Numbered from the stretch's first letter, positions 18,865 to 31,079 are shown. The stretch: DNA of 64,000 nucleotides from Silurus meridionalis (GCF_014805685.1 NC_060896.1:19650277-19714276), one strand, 5' to 3'. Notes: a model not told the origin generated them from the sequence alone. Program-made: numbers and translations.

Positions 18865-18981
18865 ACCCAGCCATTAGGGGGGCACAAGCCAGTGCACTCT
18901 TAGTGCCGGTCCCAAGCCCGGGTAAATGGGGAGGGTTGCGTTAGGAAGGGCATCCAGCGTAAAACATGTGCCAAATCAAAT

Positions 18982-20589
18982 ATGCGGATCACAAAGGAGA
19001 ATTTCATACCGGATCGGTCGAGGCCCGGGTTAACAACGACTGCCACAGGTATCATTAGCCGACAGGGTACCGGTGGAAATTGGGCTACTGTTGGCCGAAG
19101 GAGGAGAAGGAGAGGAGGAAGACGTCTACAGAGACGGCAGGAAAAGGAGCAGTGTAGGAGAGTAGAGGTTCGGGTTGGTACTTCAAATGTTGGTACTATG
19201 ACGGGTAAAGGGAGAGATAGCTGATATGATGGAGAGGAGAAAGGTAGATATGCTGTGTGTTCAGGAGACCAAGTGGAAAGGGAGTAAGGCCAGGAACATT
19301 GGAGGTGGATTTAAACTGTTTTATCATGGTGTGGATGGGAAGAGAAATGGTGTAGGGGTGATTCTGAAGGAAGAGTACAGTAAGAGTGTAGTGGAGGTGA
19401 AGAGAGTTTCTGATAGGGTGATGATCGTGAAGGTGGAAGTTGAAGGGATGATGATAAATGTCATCAGTGCCTATGCTCCACAAGTTGGCTGTGAGATGGA
19501 GGAAAAGGAAAGATTCTGGAGTGAATTAGATGACGTGGTAGATGGTGTACCTAGGAAAGAACGATTGGTGATTGGGGCAGACTTTAATGGGCATGTAGGT
19601 GAAGGAACAGAGGTGATGAGGAGGTGATGGGTAGGTATGGTTTTAAGGAGAGGAATGTGGAAGGGCAGATGGTGGTAGATTTTGCTAAAAGGATGGAAAT
19701 GGCAGTGGTGAACACGTATTTTAAGAAGAAGGAGGATCATAGGGTGACGTATAGGAGTGGAGGAAGGTGCACACAGGTGGACTATGTGCTATGCAGGAGA
19801 TGCAACCTGAAGGAGATTGGAGACTGTAAGGTGTTGGCGGGGACAGTGTAGCTAGACAGCATCGGATGGTGGTCTGTAGGATGGTTTTGGAGGCGAAGAA
19901 GAAGAGGAGGAATGTAAGGATTGAAAGAAGAATAAGATGGTGGAAACTGAAGGAGGAAGAGTGTAGTGTGAGGTTCAGGGAAGAGGTCAGACAGGGGCTC
20001 GGTGGTGGTGAAGAGGTGCGGATGATTGGGGAACTACTGCAGGAGTGATGAGGAGGCAGCTAGAAAAGTACTTGGTGTGACATCTGGAAATAGAAAGCAA
20101 GACAAGGAGACGTGGTGGTGGAATGAGGAAGTGCAGGAGAGCATTAGGGAAAGAGGTTGGCAAAACAGAAGTGGGATCGACAGAGTGATGAGAAAAGTAG
20201 GCAGGAGTACAAGGAGATGCGGCAGCAGGTAAAAGGGATGTGGCGAAAGCCAAGGAAAAGGCATATGAGGAGCTGTATAAGAGGTTGGACACTAAGGAAG
20301 GAGAAAAGGAGTTATACCGATTGGCCAGGCAGAGGGACCGAGCTGGGAAGGATGTACTGCAAGTTAGAGCAATAAAAGATGGAGAGGGAAATGTGTTGAC
20401 TAGTGAGGAGAGTGTGTTGAGAAGGTGGAGGGAGTATTTTGAGCAGCTGATGAATGAGGAAAATCACAGAGAGAGAAGGTTGGAGGATGTGGAGTTGGTG
20501 AAGCAGGATGTAGATAGGATTAGTAAGGAGGAAGTGAGAGCAGCGATTAAGAGGATGAAGAATGGAAAGTCGGTTGGACCTGATGACAT
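18982..20589 (+). pseudogene. RTE endonuclease and start of reverse transcriptase (broken)
   Basis: Successive frames (18982, 19226, 19624, 19866, 20240) read VGTSNVGTM, then MLCVQETKWKGSK (catalytic QE), ISAYAPQVG, LVIGADFNGHVGEG (catalytic D-N), HRVTYRSGGRCTQVDYVLCR and QHRMVVCRM. This is an APE-type endonuclease that nicks target DNA for target-primed reverse transcription. The linker and KRMKNGKSVGPDDI, the start of the reverse transcriptase fingers, follow. At least four frame changes are present. The frame is cut at 20589 by the L2 insertion and resumes at 22332. Confidence 0.9.
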
Positions 20590-22325
20590 TTACATTTACA
20601 TTTACATTTGCGGCATTTAGCAGACGCCCTTATTCAGAGCGACGTACAAACGTGCTTTAAATCTCTAGTAGTGAATAAATCTACACTGGTACGCAAGAAT
20701 ACAAACTCAATATAAATATAACTCGAATTCTACAAACTTGGAAAGTGCTAATTTAGGTATTTCAGGAAGAGGTAGGTCTTCAGTCGTCGCTTAAAGAAAA
20801 TCAGGGACTCTGCTGTACGGACATCTAGGGGAAGTTCATTCCACCACCTCGGTGCCAGAACAGAGAAGAGCCTTGAATTGTACTTACCTCTCATTCTGAG
20901 AGAAGGTGGTACCAGTCGAGCAGTGCTGGAGGATCTCAGACAGCGTGGTGCAGTGCGAGATGTGATGAGGTCACTGAGGTAAGATGGTGCTGGTCCATTT
21001 TGGCCTTGTAGGCAAGCATCAGTGTTTTGAATCTGATACGTGCAGCTACTGGAAGCCAGTGAAGGAGCGCAGCAGTGGGGTGGTGTGGGAAAACTTGGGC
21101 TGATTGAACACAAGTCGTGCAGCTGCATTTTGGATAATTTGCAGTGGACGAATAGCGTTCAGGGGAAGACCTGCCAGCAGAGAGTTGCAGTAGTCCAGTC
21201 TTGAAATGACAAGAGACTGAACAAGCAACTGGGCAGCCTGTATGGACAGAAATGGTCGAATCCTTCGGATGTTATAGAGAAGAAATCGACAAGAACGAGC
21301 AACATTAGCGACATGTGGGAAAAAAGACAGTTCATTGTCCATAGTTACCACAAGGTTACGAGCAGTGGCTGAAGGGGAGAGCAGAGAGTCATGAAGTGTT
21401 ATTTGTAGCTCTTGACCTGGAGATGAATCACCTGGGATGACCAGCAGTTCTGTTTTGCTGGGGTTGAGTTTAAGTTGGTGAGCCCTCATCCATAAAGATA
21501 TGTCTGACAAGCATGCTGAGATCCGAGCGGAAGCTGTGGTATCTGATGGAGGGAAAGAAAAGATGAGTTGAGTGTCATCTGCATAGCAGTGATAAGAAAA
21601 CCCATGTGAGGATATGACTTCACCAATGGAGTGGGTATAGAGGAGAAAAGGAGGGGACCAAGTACCGAGCCTTGTGGGACACCAGTGGTGAGTCTGCATG
21701 GGGCAGATGTGGATCCTCCATGTTACCTGGTATGAGCGACCTTCCAGGTAGGAAGCAAACCATTCCCATGCTGTTCCGCAGATACCAAGGCTCTTGAGGG
21801 TTGACAAAAGTGTCTTGTGGTTGACTGTCAAAAGCTGCTGAAAGGTCCAGAAAGATAAGTACAGATGATAGCTTGGCTGACCGAGCAGCATGTAGTTTCT
21901 CAGAAACAGCCAATAGGGCCGTCTCTGTGGAATGTGCCGCTTTGAACCCAGACTGGTTCGGATCGTGGAGGTTGTTCTGTGAGAGATAGACAGACAGTTG
22001 GTTAAAAACAGTGCGTTCCAGAGACTTAGAAAGAAAGGAAAGGAGTGATACCGGTCTGTAGTTGTTGATGTCTGATGGATCCAGAGCCGGTTTCTTCAAG
22101 ATAGGAATGACCCTTGCTTGCTTGAAGGTAGTTGGTACATAGCCAGATGTTAATGACCCATTGATGATTGTGGAGATGAAGGGCAGGAGATCTTGCGTGA
22201 TGGTCTGGAGCGTAGTTGAAGGGATTGGATCCAGAGGACAGGTGGTGGGATTGCAGGATCGGATGACTTGCAGTATCTCATCTTCTGTTAAGGTTGAGAA
22301 GCTTGACAGAGACGTAGTGGATTGT
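20590..22325 (-). mobile_element. L2-clade LINE, 5'-truncated, nested in the RTE LINE
   Basis: Its 3' tail, on the + strand acatttacatttacatttg then cggcatttagcagacgcc, is a common fish L2-type end. The hexamer tgacat flanks it at 20584-20589 and 22326-22331, a target-site duplication, and the RTE reading frame resumes right after it. The element is about 1.74 kb, so the 5' half with the endonuclease is absent. Confidence 0.92.
20748..22099 (-). pseudogene. L2-clade reverse transcriptase (broken)
   Basis: The minus-strand frames 22099-21620, 21891-21046 and 21128-20748 read NNYRPVSLLSFLSKSLERTV, GFKAAHSTETALLAV, FLDLSAAFDS (first catalytic Asp block), CYADDTQLIFSF (catalytic YADD near 21580), LNPSKTELLVI and SRLDYCNSLLAGLP. 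The C-terminal WWNELPLDVRTAESLIFFKR and RLKTYLFLKYLN close the ORF. This is the order of L2/CR1-like reverse transcriptases. Two frameshifts. Confidence 0.92.
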
Positions 22326-22331
22326 TGACAT

Positions 22332-23690
22332 ACCGGTAGAGGCGTGGAGATGTTTAGGAGAGATGGCAGTGGAGTTTTTAACCAGATTGTTTAACAGGAT
22401 TCTGGAAGGGGAGAGGATGCCTGAGGAATGGAGAAGGAGTGTGCTGGTACCGATCTTTAAGCATAAGGAGATGTGCAGACCTGCAGTAACTACAGAATTA
22501 AGTTGATCAGTCACACCATGAAGTTATGGGAAAGAGTAGTGGAAGCCAGGCTGAGAGAAGAGGTGACCATCTGTGAGCAACAGTATGGTTTCATGCCGAG
22601 GAAGAGCACCACAGATGCCTTATTTGCTTTGAGGATGTTGATGGAGAAGTATAGAGAAGGACAGAAGGAATTGCATTGTGTATTTGTGGATTTAGAGAAA
22701 GCGTCGACAGAGTGCCAAGAGAGGAGTTGTGGTATTGTATGAGGAAGTCAGGTGTGTCAGAGAAGTATGTAAGGGTGGTGCAGGACATGTATGAGGACAG
22801 TGTGACGGCAGTGAAGTGTGCAGTAGGTACGACAGACTGGTTCAGAGTGAAGGTTGGACTGCATCAAGGATCGGCCCTGAGCCCTTTCCTGTTTGCAGTG
22901 GTGATGGACAGGTTGACGGACGAGGTCAGACAGGAGTCTCCTGGACTATGATGTTTGCAGATGATATTGTGATTTGTGGTGAGAGTAGAGAGCAGGTTGA
23001 GAAGAGCCTGGAGAGGTGGAGATATGCGCTGGAGAGAAGGGGAATGAAAGTCAGTAGGAGTAAGACAGAGTACATGTGTGTGAATGAGAGGAGGGCAGTG
23101 GAGTGATGCGGTTGCAGGGAGAAGAGGTGGAGAAGGTGGAGGAGTTCAGGTACCTGGGGTCAACAGTGCAAAGTAATGGAGAGTGTGTTAGAGAAGTAAA
23201 GAAAAGAGTGCAGGCAGGGTGGAGTGGGTGGAGAAGAGTGACAGGAGTGATTTGTGATAGTAGGGTATCTGCAAGAATGAAAGGGAAAGTTTATAGGACT
23301 GTGGTGAGACCTGCGATGTTGTATGGATTAGAGACAGTGGCATTGAGTAAAAGGCAGGAGGCAGAGCTGGAGGTAGCAGAGCTGAAGATGTTAAGGTTTT
23401 CGTTGGGAGTGACGAGGATGGACAAGATTAGAAATGAGTTTATTAGAGGGACAGCACATGTAGGATGTTTTGGTGACAAGGTGAGGGAGGCGAGATTGAG
23501 ATGGTTTGGACATGTGCAGAGAAGGGACATGAATTATATTGGTAGAAGAATGCTGAAGATGGAGCCACCAGGTAGGAGGAAAGAGGAAGGCCAAGGAGGA
23601 GGTTCATGGATGTGGTGAGGGAAGACATGCAGGTAGTTGGTGTGAAAGAGGCAGATGTAGAGGACAGGGTGGTATGGAGAGGATGATCCG
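22332..23690 (+). pseudogene. RTE reverse transcriptase, downstream part (broken)
   Basis: Frames from 22473, 22676, 22816 and 23103 read [73 protein letters not shown] (catalytic FADD at 22954-22965), [10 protein letters not shown] and EFRYLGSTVQSNGE. The C-terminal ARLRWFGHVQRRD region closes it. The block order is that of RTE-clade non-LTR reverse transcriptase, often annotated as craniofacial development protein 2-like. There are at least three frame changes. Confidence 0.92.
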
Positions 23691-23735
23691 CTGTGGCGAC
23701 CCCTAATGGGAGCAGCCGAAAGAAGAAGAAGAAGA

Positions 23736-23737
<2 letters not shown>

Positions 23738-23794
<57 letters not shown>

Positions 23795-23815
23795 TCTGTA
23801 TCTTCAAAGTATCAT

Positions 23816-23902
<87 letters not shown>

Positions 23903-23921
23903 ATATGATACTTTGGAAGAT
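23738..23921. repeat. Two (AT)n arrays with an inverted repeat around the second
   Basis: TA units fill about 23738-23792 and AT units about 23821-23897. The 21-22 base arms 23800-23820 and 23900-23921 are reverse complements apart from one inserted base, and bracket the second array. Confidence 0.95.
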
Positions 23922-24204
23922 GGTTCCGGTACCTGTAGATAAAACCTGTAGTTTTAAGATGTTAAGTAGGTTTCTCCACATGTCCATATACTGAATGTGG
24001 TCTGAGGTGTCTCCATGGGGAGAAGAAATAAACAAAAGATGACTGTTTGACAGTGATATTTATTGCAGATACTTTTTACAAAGGTCTCACCACATGAGTC
24101 AAGTAATTCTCACTGCTGGTGGTTTTACGAGTGGTTGCCATGCTTTGCCAATCACCAAATATTTCTGCTCCTGGACATGCTTTGCAGAGAGACAGAGAGA
24201 AAAG

Positions 24205-24206
<2 letters not shown>

Positions 24207-24251
<45 letters not shown>
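24207..24251 (+). repeat. (GA)n microsatellite
   Basis: GA dinucleotides. A second GA/GATA tract follows at 24518-24582. Confidence 0.95.
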
Positions 24252-24256
<5 letters not shown>

Positions 24257-24514
24257 AATATCTCACTGGAAAATTGTGCACACCCAATATATAGTTTGTT
24301 TTAAATTTCTAAATTGCTCTATTTATTTTTATTGTACATTATTATAGTAGCCCCTATTTTCTTGCATTTGCCTCACACTGGAATCTTGCTATTTGGTCAC
24401 TGATTTTATTTTTTTTATATTTGATTTGATTAGATTTTTCTCAATTCTTTTCTACTTTGGCAAAATATTATGTAAATAATCATACCAATAAATTACTTTG
24501 ATATAAAAAAATGT

Positions 24515-24517
<3 letters not shown>

Positions 24518-24551
<34 letters not shown>

Positions 24552-24582
24552 TAGAGAGAGAGATAGATAGAGAGAGAGAGAG
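24518..24582 (+). repeat. (GA)n with GATA interruptions
   Basis: GA dinucleotides interrupted twice by GATAGATA. Confidence 0.95.
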
Positions 24583-24904
24583 CATTGCAGTGATTCAAGC
24601 ATAGACAGTGAACTCAGCTCAAGTCAACTAAAATAAAGCAAGTTTAATTAGGTTTACCAATTTAATTTTAAAGCAAACTGAAATGAAGTAAAATAAAATA
24701 AAGCAAAACTATTAGAAACCAATTCACACCAATTAGTAGTTGATACACTAACCAGCATTTCAATTCACAACTAATATAACTTTTACAGCAGTCTTTTCAA
24801 AAGAAAACCAAACCTATATTGTTGTTGGAATGTTAGAGATTTTTAAAAGAGTGAATTAATTAAATATTATTAATTAAAAATATTGTGAATGAAATTTAGT
24901 TTTA

Positions 24905-25150
24905 AAGTGGCTTTATGCCATGTGATCTTTTTAAAGCATATCTTAAAGCAGCTTTAAAGAACTACCCAGATTAAAGAGATTTTAGATAGAAATGTGTCCC
25001 TTTAAATGTATCCCTTATGAGCAAGAAAGGCAGTGACAAGGAAAAACTCCATGAGATGATATGAGGGAGAAACTTTGAGAGGGACCAAACTCAAAAGAGA
25101 ACCCATCCTCATTTAGGTGATAACCACTAGTGAAAGTATAAATGTATTAT
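24905..25150 (-). mobile_element. L2-type LINE 3' UTR fragment
   Basis: Shares ordered blocks with 59840-60050: cttaaagcagctttaaagaa, gacaaggaaaaactcc, gagaaactttgagaggga, aactcaaaagagaac and catcctcattt. Both are the same orientation, reverse complement of the L2 3' UTR ending in the ctgctttgagacaatg motif seen at 8985. Confidence 0.75.
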
Positions 25151-25204
25151 AGGGTATGAATTTATGTTCTCTTTAACAATTCATTAATGATTTAGCATGA
25201 TGTC

Positions 25205-25440
25205 TATTTTGGGTAAGTGGTTGCTCAGTGGTTAAGGCTCTGGGTTGCTGATTGGATGGTTCCCCAAACCTTACTATCGCCAAGCTGCCACTCTTGGGCC
25301 CTTGAGCAAGGCCCTTAACCCTCTGTGCTCCAGGGGTGCTATATCATGGCTGACCCTGCGCTCTGACCCCTGCTTCATTTCAACATTGCTGGGATATGCG
25401 ACAAAAGAATTTTACTGCGCTGTAATATGATGACAAACAT
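25205..25440 (+). mobile_element. tRNA-derived SINE
   Basis: The tRNA-like head has gctcagtggttaaggctctg, then a decayed B box. The body reads caagctgccactcttgggcc then cttgagcaaggcccttaacc, and the 3' part reads ggctgaccctgcgctctgac, ggatatgcgac and aaagaattttactgcgctgt. The arrangement is a well-known teleost SINE pattern, recognised from memory; the family name is not certain. Confidence 0.8.
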
Positions 25441-26005
25441 TTTGTTGAAGTTATTACCTGTTACTAACACTTGAGTGCAAATCTGTTCATGGCAATTGCA
25501 GTCTTAAGCCATCTTCATGGTTATTAAGTGGTATCATACACGGTTATGCCATGTATCTTTAGGCTGTCCATATGGGGCAATGCTCAGCAGCAGTGAATGA
25601 TTTTCCAAGTGATGAGAACTCCAGCCAGAAGTGGGGCATCGGGCTGGAACAGGGAGGTCTGGAGAGCAGACTCAGTGGTATCTCAAGAGTAACATGTGTA
25701 GCTGATGAGCAGTAGTTATCTAGCCTACTCTGAGTTTTAGATGACCGGACTATAAACCACATAAAAATAAAGGTTAAGCGTGCAGCTCTTAAATCTTATC
25801 CCAAAAATTGTCCCTGAACCATTTCCGCTTGGTGCAGTGGACAAATATAGCCTTTACTTGTAAAGTTTATACGACTTTTTCTTTATTATTATATTCCAAT
25901 TTTTTTAAGGTAATCATATGCAATAATATGCAATTGTTAAAATACACATTTTTTTTTTTTATAAATGTTTGTAGGTGTTCAAACTAGGACAGGAGTCCCT
26001 GAGGA
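25441..26005. other. No gene recognised
   Basis: Unique-looking AT-rich sequence without a recognisable element. Confidence 0.5.
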
Positions 26006-26009
26006 ACGG

Positions 26010-26012
<3 letters not shown>

Positions 26013-26076
<64 letters not shown>

Positions 26077-26117
26077 AAAACATACACAGTACTTTCTCTC
26101 TTTTATACAGTCGATCT

Positions 26118-26148
<31 letters not shown>
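26013..26148 (+). repeat. (CA)n and (CT)n microsatellites
   Basis: CA units at 26013-26071 and CT units at about 26119-26148, just upstream of a SINE. Confidence 0.96.
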
Positions 26149-26149
<1 letters not shown>

Positions 26150-26164
26150 GCCACTAATGTCACA

Positions 26165-26315
26165 CCAGGGCAGTGGTGACTCAGTGGTCAAGGCTCTTGG
26201 CCAACACTGGGAAAGATGTGTGTTCAAGTCCCAGCTGGGCCAAGCTTCCACAGTTGGGCTCAGGAGCAAGAGCCATAACCTTCATCTACTGAGCTCAGCT
26301 TTGCATAAAATGATT
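26165..26315 (+). mobile_element. tRNA-derived SINE, diverged
   Basis: Head ggcagtggtgactcagtggt, then an intact B-box match GTTCAAGTCC at 26222-26231. A body similar to 25205 follows (caagcttccacagttgggct, caggagcaagagccataacc). The 3' half is lost. Confidence 0.75.
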
Positions 26316-26809
26316 AAATGTGAATGGACAGCAATAGTGTGCAACACTTAGCCCTTCTCATCCTGGGTTTTCTACTGACTGTGAAAGATGTTTTTCCCCT
26401 TATTTAATCTTAAAGATTATGATTAAGGGTCATTAAAACATTTTGCTCTTAATTTTTGGTTATTACAAAAAGATAAAACCCTTTTAGTGTCTCTGAACCT
26501 TAATGCAGTCAGGTCCACAAATATTTGGTAATTAATAAAGTTGTTTTATCTGTCTACCAGAGGATATTGTATTGTAAGTAGTTGTTAATGAATGAATATG
26601 AGCCTTCAGCTTTAGATGCAATCAATAAACAGAAAAAATCAGTCTCATTAGCAGCTATATATGACAATTTCATAAGTGGTATACTTTGGATCATGAACAG
26701 TTCCTTACATTCTCCATTCTTTCTATTTACATCTTTTTGGCAAAAGTTTATCTTTGTTTATCATCTGTTCTTGCAATGCTACTCTAATGCTCTTCTGCTC
26801 TCTTTACTT

Positions 26810-27000
26810 CCAACTGTGTGAATTGAGAGTTTATTAGCTGGATAATGTAACCATGGAGGGGGTTGGAGTAACTTTCCCAAACTCATCCCCATCTGCATCT
26901 ATAAAAGCTGCAGTGGCTATAATAGTTCTGATTTTAAAAGATTGTCTTTTTTGTATACATGCTATTTTCCTATAATATGATGTATAATTTGATGCTATTT
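26810..27000 (+). repeat. Direct repeat A, with TATA-like core
   Basis: Shares with 28053-28290 the ordered blocks ccaactgtgt, agctggataatgtaaccatg, catcccca, ctataaaagc, agattgtcttttttgtata and tataatatgatgtat. The second copy carries about 40 extra bases in the middle. Neither copy is coding. Confidence 0.88.
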
Positions 27001-27570
27001 CAAAACTCTACCGGCATTTAAACTAGTTTTTTGGCAAACTCTGATTGGGTTCTTCCTGATTTAAGGCTTGTAATAAACACTCTGTATTTAGAGAGAATGT
27101 AATAAAAAAAACAAAAACAAACAGATATCGTAGTTAAAAATAGGATATTGTGATTTTGTATGACACCAGTTTGCAAGTTTGTATTTGGCATGAATAAAAC
27201 AAATTAACACACATGTAGTGAGTGGGTGAGCGGGTTGGGTGGGCAAGCACCAAGTGAGGGCTCTGACAGTGTTTCACACCTCTTCTACTATATAGGTCAG
27301 TTGCCATAGTGAGGCCGACCAATTTCACAGGAATGACTTATTTTTTTTCCGTACATGACAGAACTAATGTGTGCATGCATGTGTGTGTGTTTATTATGAT
27401 GGGGACCTACATAAATAGTAGGAAAACTTTCTTTGTTAAAATGGAAGGGTCGAAATGTTTTTGTTTAGTTATGATATATTTAGTTAGATTTTAATAGGTA
27501 TAGGCATGGCACTGAATAACTGCATTAATAATTATGTAAATGGTCTTGTATAGATTATTTTATATGTTGA
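27001..27570. other. No gene recognised
   Basis: Spacer between the two direct repeats. AT-rich, no element recognised. Confidence 0.5.
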
Positions 27571-27574
27571 GGTA

Positions 27575-27575
<1 letters not shown>

Positions 27576-27646
<71 letters not shown>

Positions 27647-27647
27647 A
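27576..27647 (+). repeat. (AAAG)n microsatellite
   Basis: About 18 AAAG units. Confidence 0.97.
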
Positions 27648-28052
27648 TACTCATTGAATTTGTGTTGATTCCTTATATTGAGGTACAGAGAGAGAAAGAA
27701 CAGAAACTTCTTTCTTGTGTATTTAATGAACATTTTAGACCTTATAAGGCGTTGCTTTTCAACACTGTGGGGTGTGGCGAAACTGCTACTGCTTTATTTT
27801 GCATCATTTTAAAACTCTTAAGTGTGTGGCAGACGAGTGTCATATCTTGCTGTGACCAGACTGAACTTCTTTGCTAAATAATACTGTAATAGCCTTTTTC
27901 CTTGTCATAAGTTTTCCACCACAAAAGAACAAATGAAAAAAAGAAAGAAAGAAACTGTACTGTTATTTAATTATTTTAGACCACACCATTTAAGACATCC
28001 CCTGTACCTCCATCTGCCAGGTGTGCATTTCTGGCCCCTCCTTCTTGGCCTG

Positions 28053-28290
28053 CCAACTGTGTTTGACTGACTTGAGAGTTTGCTAGCTGGATAATGTAAC
28101 CATGGATGGGGTTGTAGTAACTATTCTGAACACATCCCCATATGCATAGTGTGCAATACAAGCCATGCCATCTATAAAAGCTTTACTGATTGAAAGCTGC
28201 ATCGACTATAAAAGTACTGATTAAAAGAGATTGTCTTTTTTTGTATAAATGCTATTTTCTTATAATATGATGTATATTTTAAATGCTTCA
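28053..28290 (+). repeat. Direct repeat B, with two TATA-like motifs
   Basis: The second copy of the segment at 26810, same orientation, start to start 1.24 kb apart. It contains ctataaaagc near 28173 and ctataaaagt near 28206. The origin (a mobile element terminal repeat or a local duplication) is not resolved. Confidence 0.88.
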
Positions 28291-28667
28291 TTGTTAGTTA
28301 ACTCATCTTGTCTAAGAAGTGGTTTGCTTGTTTCATGGAAGACTGACAAATACTCCCCAAATTGCCTTTGTGATTGAATGTATTTTTTCAATGCACAACA
28401 ATTGTGACTTGTCTTTTTATAACTCCACATTAAAAAAATCCTGCAACAACCAATAAACATAAACAGCAAACAATGAAAGTTTGGAAATGTTTGTGTTTTT
28501 GTCTACTTCTTGTTCTTATTTATTAAAATTATTTTTGTTATTTTCCTTGCCCTTGCTTATAGAGAAATGCAGCAAAAACGGAAAGCACTGATAGTACACA
28601 CATGCAGACTGTTCATTATTTACTTTTGCTTCAACCTAGTCAGGGTTACAGTGAATCCCGAGCCTTT

Positions 28668-28679
28668 AATAATAATAAT

Positions 28680-28722
<43 letters not shown>
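28668..28722 (+). repeat. (AAT)n microsatellite
   Basis: About 18 AAT units with one interruption. Confidence 0.96.
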
Positions 28723-28726
<4 letters not shown>

Positions 28727-28984
28727 TATTCTCCTCCTACTTCAATTCTTGCTCCCCCTTCTCCTTCTCCTATTCAGTTTGATATTTGTCGTCTTTTTTC
28801 CTCCTTATGTTGCCCCTCCTCTTCCTACCTCCCGTTATTTTCTCCTCCTCCTCCCTAAGCTCTGCTCGTCCTCCCACTGCTCTCTTACAGTAGAGTGGAG
28901 AAAGACAGGGTGATGAGCTTCACACTGTAAAGGAAAGAGGAGTGACAGCAGAGAGCAGCAGGTGGATTTACAGGTAAAACTCCG

Positions 28985-29910
28985 GTTTTATTTATAATTG
29001 GAATAAACTGATTTGAGTTTTTTTTTTATTGGTAGGTTATTTGAATATTTTTAAGGTTTAAAGCATAATGAAAACAAAGAAAGCAAGAGACTGTTTACTA
29101 TAACAGGATGCTGTTCCAAATTCTAGTGTAGTCTTGGCAAGTCCAGTCTCATCTTTCTGCTGTTGATAATATTTTCAAGCCTATACATATCTCTTCCTTT
29201 TACAATCCATGTTTTGTCTTTGAGAAATTGATTTTGGATCTGAATTGATGTGTTCATGAGCACTGATGCGTACATTGATGTGTTTATGAGCTTATGAGTT
29301 TGTTTCCCTGAAATTGAGTGAAATTTTCTTAAACATTTTTTAATTTTAAGAAAAAGAGGAGATAAGCAAATAAATATTGGCTGATGAGGAAATGAGAAGA
29401 CACAAGTGAGAATATGGACATAACATATTGTAAATTTATAAAAATTTGTAAATGAAATGAAAGCCAATTTATATGCATCAGCAGCTTTTTCATACATGTC
29501 TGTAAGCACTATATAAATATATACATTGAATATGATGTAGCTCATCTAATTAGCTTCACTGGAAAGAATAAACTAATTAAGCTGCAGCAAAGCTGTACAT
29601 AAAAGAAATTGAGAAAAAAAAATAGTTTTTCCTCATTATTCTCATTATAATCAAGCAATTTTTAATTACATTTTTTTTAACTGTAATGCTTCAATTGAAT
29701 GTAACATAGCTGAAATCGTGGTCAGATTGGGTTTAAATATGTGCATAATTGATTAACATTTTATGAAGCCTCAATCAAGTGAAGGTCTTTAAAGCAGCTT
29801 TTTATAGACATGGTGGTCTGAAGCAGCTTCTTCTTTATTATGCTTTTTTTTTATATTGGCTTTTTGTAATAATGGACATTTATTATGGACATGTGGACAT
29901 CTATTTTATT
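28985..29910. other. No gene recognised
   Basis: AT-rich. A 140-codon minus-strand frame at 29123-29545 has no motif or family signature and low-complexity composition, so it is not called as a gene. Confidence 0.5.
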
Positions 29911-29913
29911 AGT

Positions 29914-29917
<4 letters not shown>

Positions 29918-29978
<61 letters not shown>

Positions 29979-30090
29979 CTATCTAGCTATCTAGCTATCT
30001 AGCTATCTGTTTTTGTTTGTTCTTCTATTTATATGATTGTTAATTTATCTACCTACCTATCTGTTTGTTTGTTTGTTTGTTTCTTGCTTT
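29918..30090 (+). repeat. (GTCT)n, (ATCT)n, (AGCT ATCT)n, then (GTTT)n
   Basis: A compound tetranucleotide tract whose unit changes stepwise from GTCT to ATCT, then to an octamer, and later to GTTT. Confidence 0.95.
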
Positions 30091-30531
30091 CTTTCTTTAT
30101 TGTGCATGTTTTTGTAACTGATTGTAAGCTTTTGGAAATATAATTCCACTTTTTAAACATTATTGGAATTCAATGCTCAAATCATTGGTATTTTCACATG
30201 TTTCATGTTTGTTGGCATGAATGCAGTATATTGATGCATCCTCCTATAGTCTTCATATGAATAACAGATGAATGGGAAAAAACACAATGGTTCCTTTCCA
30301 TTTCAAAGCTCTCTTTTTTCTACCAGAAATCTTTCTGAGATCCGAAGTGTGGCTAGTTTTTATATTGCCTAAGCTCCCAGGAGTAAATTGTTGTGTGATA
30401 GCTGGGTTTTACATGATGAGGGTAATTAAGTCCTTACAGCTTTGCAGAAAGTCACACCTGTCCATCCTTTCTGAGTGTTATGCTCTATTTTTGAAGAGTG
30501 TGCAGGCTGTTTTTTTTTTTAGTTTTTTTTG

Positions 30532-30534
<3 letters not shown>

Positions 30535-30582
<48 letters not shown>
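30535..30582 (+). repeat. (GT)n microsatellite
   Basis: Uninterrupted GT units after a T/G-rich run. Confidence 0.97.
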
Positions 30583-30585
<3 letters not shown>

Positions 30586-30724
30586 ATCATCATAACTTGT
30601 AAGCAATTTTCCTTTGCTCAAGTACCATTGCTTGAATTCCATGGGTCTTCTTAAGCTCTGTTTCAATCATTTGCGACTATGAAGTTCATTAAACTAATGT
30701 CAGAATCATGAAATTACAGCCAGC

Positions 30725-31010
30725 ATTCTAATTTATCCCAATGGTGTTCAATTGGGTTGATGTCAGAGCTCGAAAGCAGGCCATTTAAGATCTTCCACTG
30801 CAAATCCATGCAAAGCATATCTTTATGGCGCTGGCTTTGTGCACAGGGTCATAGTCATGCTGGAACAGGTTTGGGTCTACTAGTTAAAGTAAACGGAGCA
30901 TTCAATGTTACCATATCCAAAGACATCCTATACTATTGTATGCTTGTAACTCCCAATACTTTTTTCAATATAGAAAATTGTTTAGTAATTACTATGAATT
31001 ATTTAAGACC
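30725..31010 (+). mobile_element. Non-autonomous Tc1-derived repeat
   Basis: Ordered blocks ggtgttcaattgggttgatg, gctttgtgcacagggtcat, catgctggaacaggtttggg and ccaaagacatcctatac recur in part at 62835-63800. The first blocks are the reverse complement of a Tc1 transposase C-terminal region. Known in many fish from memory. Confidence 0.7.
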
Positions 31011-31079
31011 TTCGGTGAAAGGTCTTGAAAAAAAAAGGTGGAGTATACAAGTCAAAAGATGATTTAGGGTTGATAACCC

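Noticed and set aside
19987..20292. Minus-strand frames across the RTE endonuclease and linker
   Set aside because: Shadows of the purine-rich sense strand of the LINE.
28880..28985. Possible non-coding first exon ending at a GTAAAA donor (tttacag then gtaaaa)
   Set aside because: No TATA box, downstream acceptor or coding exon supports a transcript; the purine-rich stretch alone is not enough.
29123..29545. 140-codon minus-strand frame
   Set aside because: No domain, no splice context, AT-rich composition; consistent with chance.
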